NCBI GenBank assembly: GCA_019750295.1
Contig: JAIEOS010000037.1
Location: 1-45,153 of the forward strand
Length of the DNA: 45,153 nucleotides
DNA from: Bdellovibrionales bacterium
GTDB lineage: Bacteria > Bdellovibrionota > Bdellovibrionia > Bdellovibrionales > JAGQZY01
Reading direction: 5' to 3'
Positions 16,260 through 25,800 of this stretch are shown here, one piece after another. Below the pieces are notes generated by a model that saw only the letters and a list, made by a program, of their open reading frames with translations, was not told the origin of the DNA and searched no databases. Every line of letters starts with the position of its first letter. Position 1 is the first letter of the stretch. Both the position numbers and the translations under genes were made by a program.

Positions 16260-16919
16260 TTGCAAAATTCACAAAAGAAACTATTATTTGGAATCACGAT
16301 GACGTGTGCAACACTTGTGGCTCTCCTTGTGTTTCAAAACTGTGGGTCCAAGAAGTTCAATGGGAGTTCGTCGGAAGCCTCATTAGACGCGCCTTTGGAT
16401 GAAAACGGGCAGCCTTACTGTCGCGAGGATCAAAGGCTCGTTTCTGGAATTTGCGTCAATTATAACTCAACGAAAGATTGCAATGCGACAGCCCTCGCTC
16501 GTTATCGTGCGGATGCCAAAACCAGCGACGATGCTAAGCTGACTTTTTCTTACTGCCATTTTTTAGGACGAATGCCAGAGAAAGAAGGGTATGACTTTTG
16601 GTTATCCTCTTTTTCGACGTACGGCCGTTCCTATCAGTTCGCGGGCCTGTTCGTAGGTGCAGGGATCAGTTGGGAAAAGTGTAAAAGTAAAAGTTCATCA
16701 AATCCCACATCACCGAATTCATGTAATGACAGTGCTTCGGTGGCTGTCGCCAACATGTACAATGTGGCTCTTAAGCGCAATGGAGCCTCTTCGGAGATTT
16801 CTTATTGGGTGAATCAGTGGCCCAATATTGGCTCGAACTTTCGCGAGCGAGCTGGAAACTTAGGGCTTAACTTTGCGAATTCTCCGGAATTTCAGAGTAT
16901 GTACGGAGATGTGTTCTAG
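16260..16919 (+). CDS. lipoprotein with DUF4214-like repeats
   Basis: 219 residues. Signal peptide MQNSQKKLLFGITMTCATLVALLVFQ, then NCGS with an unusual lipobox (FQNC). The mature part has two DUF4214-like units: FSYCHFLGRMPEKEGYDFWLSSF..YQFAGLFV and YNVALKRNGASSEISYWVNQW..SPEFQSMYG. DUF4214 occurs in surface and S-layer-associated proteins; the role is unknown. I chose TTG 16260 because GGGGG lies just upstream and the next gene uses the same GGGGGA-TTG layout; a frame-open ATG exists at 16215 but lies on the promoter-like CCGATAA. Likely co-transcribed with the gene 39 bp downstream. Confidence 0.72.
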   Translation: MQNSQKKLLFGITMTCATLVALLVFQNCGSKKFNGSSSEASLDAPLDENGQPYCREDQRLVSGICVNYNSTKDCNATALARYRADAKTSDDAKLTFSYCHFLGRMPEKEGYDFWLSSFSTYGRSYQFAGLFVGAGISWEKCKSKSSSNPTSPNSCNDSASVAVANMYNVALKRNGASSEISYWVNQWPNIGSNFRERAGNLGLNFANSPEFQSMYGDVF

Positions 16920-16958
16920 TTTGTTTAGAGATTAGAGGCTTTTTTTAAGGGGGACGTT

Positions 16959-19079
16959 TTGATTAAAAAAATCATTTTATTAATGGTTGTGTTGCCGGTC
17001 GGTGTTTCAATTTTCCAAAACTGCGGTCAGTTCAGTTCGAACAAAGGCTTTTCAAGCACTCAAGGCTTTGTCACGGATTACTCCCTTAACGAGATTGTAC
17101 CAAACACGTCAATCCCGGTGGGTGTTCCGATGGCCAACAATAGTTGTGTGAACGGAAGCAAGTGGTTTACTGAGTTGGATACCAATGCATATACCGTCAA
17201 CGAAAACGATCCCACCTGTTCTACTCAACAAGTTAAAGTGGTTTATGCTGTCGATGCCGAGTACGAATGTATTTTGGGTTCGGGTCAGCCCACTGGTCAA
17301 ACTCGCCGCGGAAAGCGTCTGCGCACTTTAGGAGTGTGTTCAGTTCCCGTCAGTAATAACCCTGCACCCAAAGACTGTGTCGGTGCAAAACATAAAGAGA
17401 TCATTCTTAAAGACATCGATCCTCAAAAACGCTCGGACAACTGCGGCGACGGTGGAGTGAGAGAAATTCTCGCACATCGCCAACAGCAGTATGTTTGTAC
17501 GGATGGCGAATTGGTCCCCAACGGAAATATTATTGTTGTTAAAGAAGAGGTGATCAAGCAATGCGTGCAAGTTCCCCGCGATTGCCAGGGATTAGCGCAC
17601 AACTCTCGCACCACGCTTTCGGTCGAGGATTTCCGCGAAACTCAAAAGTGTGCCAATGGCTCGGACAAAGTGGTCTTAAGATCGCAGACCGCCGAGTTCC
17701 AATGTATCAATGGTTCGATCATGAGGCTCACCAATAGCGAAAAATTAGGGGCTGTCCGTCAAACCATCACGCAATGTATGCCCGATCAACCGAAGCCAAC
17801 GATGTGCGAAGGTGGGATTCTCCACGGAAATACGATTGAAAAAGATACGGATGGAGTTCAGTCTCAAGAGGCCTGCCTCAACGGACGCGGTAACTATCTA
17901 TTTATTGATCTTTATAAGCAAACTTACCGCTGCGACAACAAGAAGCTGGTGAAGGTGGGATTACCTCGAAAAATTTCCCGAAAGAATTTAACCGAATGCG
18001 AAGACACTCCGGTGGATCCCGATGATATTTATGGAAACTGGAATGTCCAGTCGACAAACAACTTACCCAACCATCGTGGAAATTGGTCGACCTCCATTAA
18101 CGCGGCGAAGCCCAACACACGTGTGAGCTATCAGCTTGCAGATTTAAAAATAGATAACATGACTCAAGCTGGGTTTAGCCGAGCGAAAATGGCTTTAGGT
18201 CAAACGGATAGTCAAGGCTCTCTCTATTGGGGAGGCTTTACTGCCGGTGGCTTTGATCAGAATGGACAGATGGTGCCTGGCTGTGGAATGGCACAGACGT
18301 GTGTCTTCACTTGGAATATCGAAGTCGAAGGCTATGCGCCAAAGCAGCTCACGGTGAGCGTGTTCCCATTGGCCTTTGAAGGGATGAGAGCGAATGGAGC
18401 GACGACCGGTACGGCGTCTTGGAGTATTTCAACTTCAAATAATGCATCTAACAACCGAGGAAAGTGGACCAATCGCATTTACAATGCGCGAGCCAACGCA
18501 TCGGTTTATTTCACTCATACGCGTTTTCTGATTGATGGAAATCCTCAGCCCTTAGATTCCATGCGCTATCTTCAGGCCACGCCGGTCAACTCCAGTGGAG
18601 AGTACTATTGGGGTGGCTACATGCAAAGTTGCCCAGCGTCCTCAACTTGTGTGTACACTTGGAAAGTGGAAGTGGAAGGTCAAGGCTCTAAAGATATGAC
18701 GGTGACTGTACATCCAGAGATGACGGCGTCTCCGGTGGCTTCACCCAACACTCCATCGACGCCGACGTCGAATCAGTATAAGAATTGGGCTCTCTCTGTG
18801 GTGAACAATTTGCCCAATGGTCGCGGTCAATGGACTTCGAGCATTACAGGGGCGCAACCGGGAGCCACCGCTTATTATAAGCACATCGTTTACAAACTGA
18901 ATGGTGTCAGTCAACCGGTGACCCATTCGCGAACCGTCCTTGGTGTCATCGCTGGCGATGGGAAATATGTTTGGGGAGGCACGATCGCTTGTCCTGAGCA
19001 ATCGACGTGCGAATATCAGTGGGAGATTGATATTCCCGGATACGGAATGAAAATTCAAACGGCGAGAATCACTCCGTAG
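16959..19079 (+). CDS. large Cys-rich lipoprotein with three C-terminal repeat domains
   Basis: 706 residues, not recognised as a known family. Signal peptide with the same atypical lipobox (VGVSIFQNCGQ). Residues ~60-355 hold about four cysteine-paired units (DC-G--H at the start, YxC-(T/N)G near the end, closing QC/EC). Residues ~357-480, 486-600 and 608-706 are three repeats opening W-(V/I/L)S--NN--N-RG-W and closing C-(F/Y)-W--E(V/I)-GY/GQ, likely Ig-like beta domains. A Pro/Thr/Ser linker precedes the last. TTG start with AAGGGGGA upstream. A surface role is inferred from architecture and neighbours. A strong terminator follows. Confidence 0.75.
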   Translation: MIKKIILLMVVLPVGVSIFQNCGQFSSNKGFSSTQGFVTDYSLNEIVPNTSIPVGVPMANNSCVNGSKWFTELDTNAYTVNENDPTCSTQQVKVVYAVDAEYECILGSGQPTGQTRRGKRLRTLGVCSVPVSNNPAPKDCVGAKHKEIILKDIDPQKRSDNCGDGGVREILAHRQQQYVCTDGELVPNGNIIVVKEEVIKQCVQVPRDCQGLAHNSRTTLSVEDFRETQKCANGSDKVVLRSQTAEFQCINGSIMRLTNSEKLGAVRQTITQCMPDQPKPTMCEGGILHGNTIEKDTDGVQSQEACLNGRGNYLFIDLYKQTYRCDNKKLVKVGLPRKISRKNLTECEDTPVDPDDIYGNWNVQSTNNLPNHRGNWSTSINAAKPNTRVSYQLADLKIDNMTQAGFSRAKMALGQTDSQGSLYWGGFTAGGFDQNGQMVPGCGMAQTCVFTWNIEVEGYAPKQLTVSVFPLAFEGMRANGATTGTASWSISTSNNASNNRGKWTNRIYNARANASVYFTHTRFLIDGNPQPLDSMRYLQATPVNSSGEYYWGGYMQSCPASSTCVYTWKVEVEGQGSKDMTVTVHPEMTASPVASPNTPSTPTSNQYKNWALSVVNNLPNGRGQWTSSITGAQPGATAYYKHIVYKLNGVSQPVTHSRTVLGVIAGDGKYVWGGTIACPEQSTCEYQWEIDIPGYGMKIQTARITP

Positions 19080-19108
19080 AAATCTCGTTTTGAGTCATAT
19101 CCAACGTG

Positions 19109-19129
19109 AAGGGCCTTCGGGCCCTTTTT
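19109..19129 (+). terminator. rho-independent terminator with TTCG tetraloop
   Basis: AAGGGCC (19109-19115), TTCG loop, GGCCCTT (19120-19126) and TTTTT. Ends the transcript of the two lipoproteins at 16260-19079. Confidence 0.9.
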
Positions 19130-19170
19130 CGTTTTAATGTGAAACACTTCTTGTGAGTTCAATTTGAGAT

Positions 19171-19241
19171 TCCAAAATCTGGATCATCAATCATGGATCA
19201 ATTTGTTTAAATTTCTTATTATTAAAAAAAACTGCCGAAAA
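19171..19241 (+). promoter_or_regulatory. adhesin-type promoter of first Ig/TSP1 lipoprotein
   Basis: TCCAAAATCTGGATCA at 19171-19186 and CCGAAAAG (variant of CCGATAAG) at 19235-19242, 64 bp apart. Seven bases separate CCGAAAA from the ATG, so the transcript would be leaderless or nearly so. No good ribosome binding site is present. Confidence 0.5.
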
Positions 19242-19248
19242 GTCTTAC

Positions 19249-22200
19249 ATGAGTCAAATCAGCAAATTAAAGTATTTGAGTGTCGTATTTTTCAGTTTTG
19301 TCCTATTGAGCTGCTCAAAACAGATGGATTACGAAGATCTAAGATCGGGTGAGATCCAGTTTGGCTTAGAAAAAAGTATGTTCACAAATCAGTCCGAGGT
19401 GGAATTTGATGTGAACACGTCCCTCGCCGGTCACTTTGGCAAAGGCGATATTTCGCTGGCGGTTTATGAATCTGAAGACTGTACGGGTGAATTCGTAGAA
19501 CAGTCGCAAGATTCTTTTAAACAGATGAGAGCTTCGGCCCTCCAAGATGGGAAAGTTTATTCCTTCCGAATTTTACTTGCGATCGAAAAAAAGAATTACC
19601 GATCTCCATGTACACCTTGGGTCGGCGTGGATCAACAGCCTCCCAATCCAGTGACTCCGGTGATGCCTCCCACTGATGGTTTTATTACAGAACGACGGAT
19701 GACCGCGCGATGGAATCCCACCAATGATAACGGGATTTCTGGTCTCAGCGATAAGCCCTATAGAATTAAGCTGTTCGACCAAAATGGTTGTACGGGGACT
19801 GTTTTACGCGTGATCGATACGGACTCTCTTCTTGAGGAGTTTGCTGATCTTTCTCACGGGAACTTTTATTCTTATCAAGTGTTAGCTCTTGACCGAGCCA
19901 ATAACGAAAGCCCAGTCTCTTGTTCTCCTTCGACAGAAATCGATATTTATGCTCCAGGAATGTCCATGGCAGATGTCGGTGCGGATTCGGGCTTTTCGAA
20001 CTCGGTGACCGTGGATGTCAGTTTTGTGAACGACTCCTGGGCGGGTTATTGGTGTATTTCGACCGACTCCAATTTTGCTCCAACATCTCCCGCCGACGCG
20101 TGTCCAGGTGGGCAGGGGCCGAGCAATGGTTGGCACACCTCTCGACCGTCTTCCTACAATTTGACAGGGGCTGATGGTCTTAAGCAGATTTATTCCTATC
20201 TCCTCAATCAAGATGGAGATCCTCGGACCAATAAAGTTCCGATGGTGGCGATCGAATTGGATCGAGTGGCTCCAGCGGCATTTGCTATCACCGGAATTAC
20301 GGGTGGAACAGATAACGTGCTCGACGCTTATTTAAATGATAACGACGATCCAGTGGTTCATTTTACGGCCTCTGCAGATCTTAAAAATTACACCGTCAGC
20401 ATTTTAAATCCAGACACGTCGGTGAATTGCCAACGAGTGGTGAATGCGGCAGCGGTGGACGCTCTCCTTGAGAATTGCACTTTGACCAACGGAACGACTT
20501 ACACCGCACGAGTGCGCGCTGTGGACTACGCCAGTAACGAAACATTAGCGACAGATTTTCCGTTCGTGGTCGACTTAACGCCTCCGGGTCCATTCACGAT
20601 TTTGGGTGTTCGTAGTAATAATGACGGAAACGTCGATAATTGGGTGTCGGGAAGTCCTGATGTGGTGTGGACCGCGTCTTCCGATGCAGTGGACTATCAA
20701 GCCTCTATTCGTACGGCTGCCGGTTCTCTTGCGGTATGCCCTCAACACACGATTCCGAGTGTGAGTTTAAACTTTGATTTTAATAGTTTAGTGTGTGCAC
20801 CTTGGACGGACGGTGAGAATTACGAAGCCATGTTGAGCTCTCGAGATGATGCCTCCCTATTTACAGCGGCGTCCAATCAACCGTTCGCTTTCCGTGCGGA
20901 TTTGACTCCTCCGGTATTAGCCATCGACGCTTCGCCTGCGGCGCTAAATAACAACACAACAGCGACATATGATTTTAGCTACTCGGATCCTTTAAGTGGA
21001 ATTCAGACAGTGGAATGTCGCTGGAATGCAGGCCCTTATGCGGATTGCATTTCTCCCTATATTCAAGCGAGTTTAGCTCAAGGTCACTATGATTTTGACG
21101 TCCGAGTTATCGATAATGTGGGTAACACTTCCATCCAGTCTCATAGTTTTGATCTCGATATTACGCCACCAACTGTCACGATCACTTCTGCTCCCGCATC
21201 GTATGTGAATGTCTCTACGGCCAACTTTACCTTTACGTCTGTTGATTCCGGCGCTGCCGGCGTCCTGGATATTGAGTGTCGTCTTGACGGTGGAATTTGG
21301 ATGGTTTGCACTTCGCCTCATAGCGAAATGCTGCTGTCTGAAGGTCCTCACTTATTTGAAGTTCGCTCTCAAGATAATTTGAATCAAATGAGCGCTACGG
21401 TGTCGCACACTTGGAGTGTGGACGTGACTCCTCCGGTCATGAGTTTTACTTCAGTCCCTGCGGATTTAATTGGCGTGAATTCATCGAGCCATTCATTTAC
21501 GGTGAGCGACGCTCTTAGCGGTATTGCTTCCGTGCAATGTCGAATCGACGGAGGGGCTTACAGTGCCTGTACCTCTCCGCGTGCCTACGGATCCTTATCT
21601 CATGGCAATCACACGGTGGACGTGCGGGCTGTGGATAATGTCGGAAACATCACTGTTATCACTGACACGTTCGAGGTGGATTTAAATCCTCCTACGGTGA
21701 CAATTACAAGTGCACCTCCGACCTATACAAATCTGCCTGCAGCTTCATTCTCATTCACAGCGGTCGATTCGGGAAGCGCTGGCGTAGCGTCGATCGAGTG
21801 CAGTCTGGACGGCGGTGCATTTGCTCCGTGCACATCTCCGCATGCAGTGGTGATTGTGAGTTTAGGTTCGCATAACATGAGAATTCGCGCGAGTGATAAC
21901 TTTGGTCGCATGAGCGCCATCGCTCAACACAACTGGAACTATGATACAACTCCTCCGAATTTAACGATCACGTCGAATCCAGGAGCATCAACAACGTCGA
22001 CCTCCGCAACATTTACATTTAGTTCGTCCGATGCGGAATCGACCATCGTAAGTACGGAATGTCGTTGGAATGGTGGCTCTTGGACACCTTGCTCTTCGGG
22101 TGTCAGTCAGTCGAGCCTACCGGTGACCACGAACACATTTGATGTTCGGGTGACGAACGGTATCGGTCTTACTTCGACGGCCTCGCACACCTGGTTGATC

Positions 22201-22689
22201 TACTATACTTATAGCTGGTATCAGTCCGGTTGGTATGGCTGTACGGCGAGCCCGTACTGGTCTGGATATAGTGCGTGCAGTGCAGCCTGTGGTGGCGGTA
22301 CACGTTCGCGCACTTGCATGAACGAGTGGGGCACCGAATATCAGACTGTTTATTGTTTAAGAAACGACGGAGCGTCTGTACCTGATGGCTTCTGCGGCGG
22401 TGGTAAACCGAGCACGTCTCAAAGTTGCTACGCCACTTGTAGTGGTGGAGCTTGGGACACTTGTAACAACTTCTCGTGTACCATCGGTGGTGGAAGTTGT
22501 ACTCCCTATGCCTGCGGCGGAAATCCTAACCTCGGCTGTGGCGGAGGCTGGGAAGGCGCGACGTATTGCCCAAGCACTTGGTCCTTCTGGGGATCAGGTA
22601 CAGGTGGTGGATGCTCATCCGGGTCATTAACCGTAATGTCTTCGGTACCATCGGGAATGACTTCGTTCGAATGCCGAATGAGTCCATAG
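19249..22689 (+). CDS. surface lipoprotein with FN3/Ig-like repeats and a TSP1-like domain
   Basis: 1146 residues. Signal peptide with lipobox VLLSCSKQ, so lipid-anchored. Residues ~25-230 form an N-terminal and FN3-like part (PPNPVTPVM..ARWNPTNDNGISG); ~230-550 a middle region; ~553-984 five Ig-like repeats of ~87 residues opening TPP-(V/L)-I-S-P and each with a cysteine pair (VECRWN-G-Y-DC-SP). Residues ~988-1063 resemble a thrombospondin type 1 repeat (W-S-Y-ACSAACGGGTRSRTC..SQSCYATC), rare in bacteria. A Cys/Gly-rich tip of ~85 residues ends the protein. A close paralogue lies at 28496, with the same stalk and a different tip. It stands next to a MAT fibre, so a partner or co-displayed adhesin role is inferred. 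Confidence 0.82.
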   Translation: MSQISKLKYLSVVFFSFVLLSCSKQMDYEDLRSGEIQFGLEKSMFTNQSEVEFDVNTSLAGHFGKGDISLAVYESEDCTGEFVEQSQDSFKQMRASALQDGKVYSFRILLAIEKKNYRSPCTPWVGVDQQPPNPVTPVMPPTDGFITERRMTARWNPTNDNGISGLSDKPYRIKLFDQNGCTGTVLRVIDTDSLLEEFADLSHGNFYSYQVLALDRANNESPVSCSPSTEIDIYAPGMSMADVGADSGFSNSVTVDVSFVNDSWAGYWCISTDSNFAPTSPADACPGGQGPSNGWHTSRPSSYNLTGADGLKQIYSYLLNQDGDPRTNKVPMVAIELDRVAPAAFAITGITGGTDNVLDAYLNDNDDPVVHFTASADLKNYTVSILNPDTSVNCQRVVNAAAVDALLENCTLTNGTTYTARVRAVDYASNETLATDFPFVVDLTPPGPFTILGVRSNNDGNVDNWVSGSPDVVWTASSDAVDYQASIRTAAGSLAVCPQHTIPSVSLNFDFNSLVCAPWTDGENYEAMLSSRDDASLFTAASNQPFAFRADLTPPVLAIDASPAALNNNTTATYDFSYSDPLSGIQTVECRWNAGPYADCISPYIQASLAQGHYDFDVRVIDNVGNTSIQSHSFDLDITPPTVTITSAPASYVNVSTANFTFTSVDSGAAGVLDIECRLDGGIWMVCTSPHSEMLLSEGPHLFEVRSQDNLNQMSATVSHTWSVDVTPPVMSFTSVPADLIGVNSSSHSFTVSDALSGIASVQCRIDGGAYSACTSPRAYGSLSHGNHTVDVRAVDNVGNITVITDTFEVDLNPPTVTITSAPPTYTNLPAASFSFTAVDSGSAGVASIECSLDGGAFAPCTSPHAVVIVSLGSHNMRIRASDNFGRMSAIAQHNWNYDTTPPNLTITSNPGASTTSTSATFTFSSSDAESTIVSTECRWNGGSWTPCSSGVSQSSLPVTTNTFDVRVTNGIGLTSTASHTWLIYYTYSWYQSGWYGCTASPYWSGYSACSAACGGGTRSRTCMNEWGTEYQTVYCLRNDGASVPDGFCGGGKPSTSQSCYATCSGGAWDTCNNFSCTIGGGSCTPYACGGNPNLGCGGGWEGATYCPSTWSFWGSGTGGGCSSGSLTVMSSVPSGMTSFECRMSP

Positions 22690-22759
22690 TTATCAAGAGG
22701 GAGCACAAGTAAATGTACTATGCTCCAACCCAGTACTTGAATTCTCCATATTTTCAATT

Positions 22760-22782
22760 GCGTGTATCAATCTGATACACGC
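22760..22782 (+). other. perfect 10-bp stem-loop between lipoprotein and first fibre
   Basis: GCGTGTATCA (22760-22769), loop ATC, TGATACACGC (22773-22782). No U tract follows, so termination would have to be Rho-assisted; it may instead protect the lipoprotein mRNA 3' end. Confidence 0.5.
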
Positions 22783-22793
22783 GCCTCCTTCGA

Positions 22794-22845
22794 TCCCAGA
22801 GATGGAACAGTAAACCTTTTAAGAATATGTAAAAAAGTCCGATAA
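22794..22845 (+). promoter_or_regulatory. adhesin-type promoter of MAT fibre 1
   Basis: TCC-N7-GGAACA at 22794-22809 (weaker match) and CCGATAAG at 22839-22846. Unlike the paralogues there are 30 nt from CCGATAA to the ATG, with an AGAGG site at 22861. At the position where paralogues have ATG (six bases on) there is an in-frame ATA (22852-22854). Confidence 0.45.
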
Positions 22846-22875
22846 GATTACATACTTAAAAGAGGTGTGGCCTTG

Positions 22876-25800
22876 ATGACGAAATCGAAAAATTTAATTT
22901 TCTTAATTTTAGTTTTGTCTCCAGGTTTTCTCAGCGCCCAGACGGTTCCTGCGAGTTTTACTTATCAAGGCCAGATCACTAAAAGTGGCGGAGTTCCCCT
23001 CGAAGCGAACCCGGTCATGTTCAACGTGCGCGTTTACTCTCCGGTGAATGATTGTTTGCTCTACGAAGAGCAGCACTCCATTAACATGACTGGAAGTGAA
23101 GGGATGTTTAGTTTAAGTGTGGGGGCTGGGATTCGGACTGGATCGGACTTTGAGGACAGTTCCTCTTTAATCAGTGTCATGCAAAATGGCGTCAACTTTA
23201 CGGGAATCACAAATTGTAGTTCGGGCACGAGCTATAACGCATTGGTGGGACATACGCGCAAGGTCCGGATCAGCTATAACGATGGATCGGGCCTAGTAAC
23301 TTTGGCTCAAGACTTTCACCTTCAGAGTGTGCCCTATGCTTGGTACGCGAATAGTCTTCAAGGATTGACCGCAAATAATTTTGTACAGATTGATCCTGCA
23401 AACAATGTGACTCAAGCGAATCTTCAGAATCTTTTAGGTGGATCGAACTACAACACGCTTTACAATTTAGCGAGTGGAACAGCGGTAACTCCGCTGAATA
23501 TGAACAACCAACAAATCAAAAATATTGCGAATCCGACTTTACCTCAAGATGCGGCGACAAAAAATTACGCCGATACCAAAGTGGCGGGTTCAAATATAGA
23601 TGTGAGTGGGATCGGTTCGGGAGTGGGTGACGGAAAAGTCCTCTCATGGAATGCGACTCAGAATCGTTGGGAGGCGGTCACTCCTTCGGCGATCACGGAT
23701 TCGACAAAGTTACCACTGTCAGGTGGCACAATGGCCGGCAATATCAATATGAATGGCAATCAGATCCTCAATGTGGGTCATGTCACTTTACAAAGCTTAT
23801 CAACCATAACTTTAGGTCGGTATGACAACGCTCAACAAGCGACGCTGGTGGGAAGTTTAAACGCCAGCCACCGCGGAGCGATTTGGTTTAATACCACAAG
23901 TGCGAAAGTCATATACTGGGATGGTACTTCCGCCGTGGAATTCGGAACGGGTACAGGAACAGGGGATATCGAAAGTGTCACTGCGGGAGCGGGGCTCTCG
24001 GGCGGTGCCACTTCGGGCGCGGCAAGTCTTCAGGTGGCGGTGGACGGAGTTTCCGTAGAAATCAACGGATCTAGCCAAGTCGCTCTTAAAGACGATGGTG
24101 TGACTAGTTCAAAGATTGCGGATGATGCCGTAACTAGTAGCCATATCTTCGACGGTACGGTAGCGACAGCGGATCTTGCGGATAGCTCTGTGACAAACAA
24201 TAAGATTGCCAATATGAGCGTAGCAAAAATCACCAATGGCCCCGTGGAGTACTTCGGCTACATGCCGGGCGCTGTGGAGTGTGCCAATGGTGAAGTTCTC
24301 AAATGGGATGCCGTTGCCGATCGTTGGATTTGTGGCGCGGATGTGAATTCTGGTGGTGATATCACTGCGGTCAACACCACGGCACCTCTTGTGGGTGGGG
24401 TCGCCAGCGGCGTAGCTAACCTTACGTTAAGCTATGATGCCAACACACTCGCTGTGAATGGTTCTAATGAGCTTCAGGTTAAGGCCGCGGGGATAACCGC
24501 TAACGAAATCGCAACGAATGCCGTCACGACCGTTAAGATTTTAGATAACTCAGTCACTGATGCAAAAATTAATAGTGTATCGGTCGGAAAAATTTCAAGT
24601 GCCAGTGGGCAATACTTTACTTATCAACCCAATGGCGTTTCTTGCGCGAATGGGCAAGTGCTCAAGTGGAATAACGGCGCGTCTCGCTGGGATTGTGCCA
24701 ACGACACAGACACGGATACGAATACAGATGCCGTTGCCAGTGTGTATGGTCGAATGGGTGCCGTGGTGGCTCAGGCCGGAGATTACTCCGCCAACCAAAT
24801 TACGAATGTTCCGGCGGGGTCCATCTCTGCAGTGAATGCACAGGCGGCGATCGATGAGCTCGAGACTGAGAAAGTGGCAAAGAGTGGTGATACGATGACC
24901 GGATCGCTCACGCTCAACACGCAAAGCGAAGTGCGATTTGCCGACGCGGACTCTTCGAATTATGTGGCTTTAAGATCGCCTTCGGTGGTGGGATCGAACT
25001 TGATCCTCACGCTTCCGGCGGCCGATGGATCTAACGGTCAAGTTTTGGCTACAAATGGCTTAGGCCAATTAGTATGGGTGAGTAGCTCGGGTGGTGATAT
25101 TACTGGAGTGACAGCAGGCAGTGGCCTTAGTGGCGGTGGATCCAGTGGAGATGTGACAGTGAGTGTAGCCACCGGTGGAATCACATCGACTCATATAAAC
25201 GACGGTACGGTAGCGACAGCGGATTTGGCAGATAGCTCCGTGACCAGCGCAAAAATCCAAGATGGAGCCATTACCAATAGCGACATTAACGCTTCGGCCG
25301 CTATCGCTTGGAGCAAGATTGATAAAACCGGCGCCACAGCGGGAGATATTGGTGGAGTTCCTGCGACACGCAATATTGCGACAAACTCTGGCTCTGGACT
25401 GACTGGCGGTGGAGATTTAAGTGCAGATCGCTCTTTGGCGATCAATACCGACAACTCGACTTTGGAAGTCGCGACCAACACTTTGCAAATTAAAGATGCG
25501 GGTGTCGGTTCAGCGAAGCTTGCCGACAGTTCTGTCACCAGCGCAAAAATTAATGACGGCACAATTGCGACGGCGGACATTGGTGACTCTCAGGTCACTA
25601 GCGCCAAAATATCTTCTTTGAACATTACAAAACTTACCGCAGGGCCGACCGATTACTTTAGCTACATGCCCGCGGGAACCGAGTGTACCAATGGTTACAC
25701 TTTAATTTGGAATTCTACGGACGATCGTTGGATTTGTGGGGCGCTACCATCAAGTTTATTAGCGTTAGCGGATTCCGACAATGATACTCGCATTCGTGTC

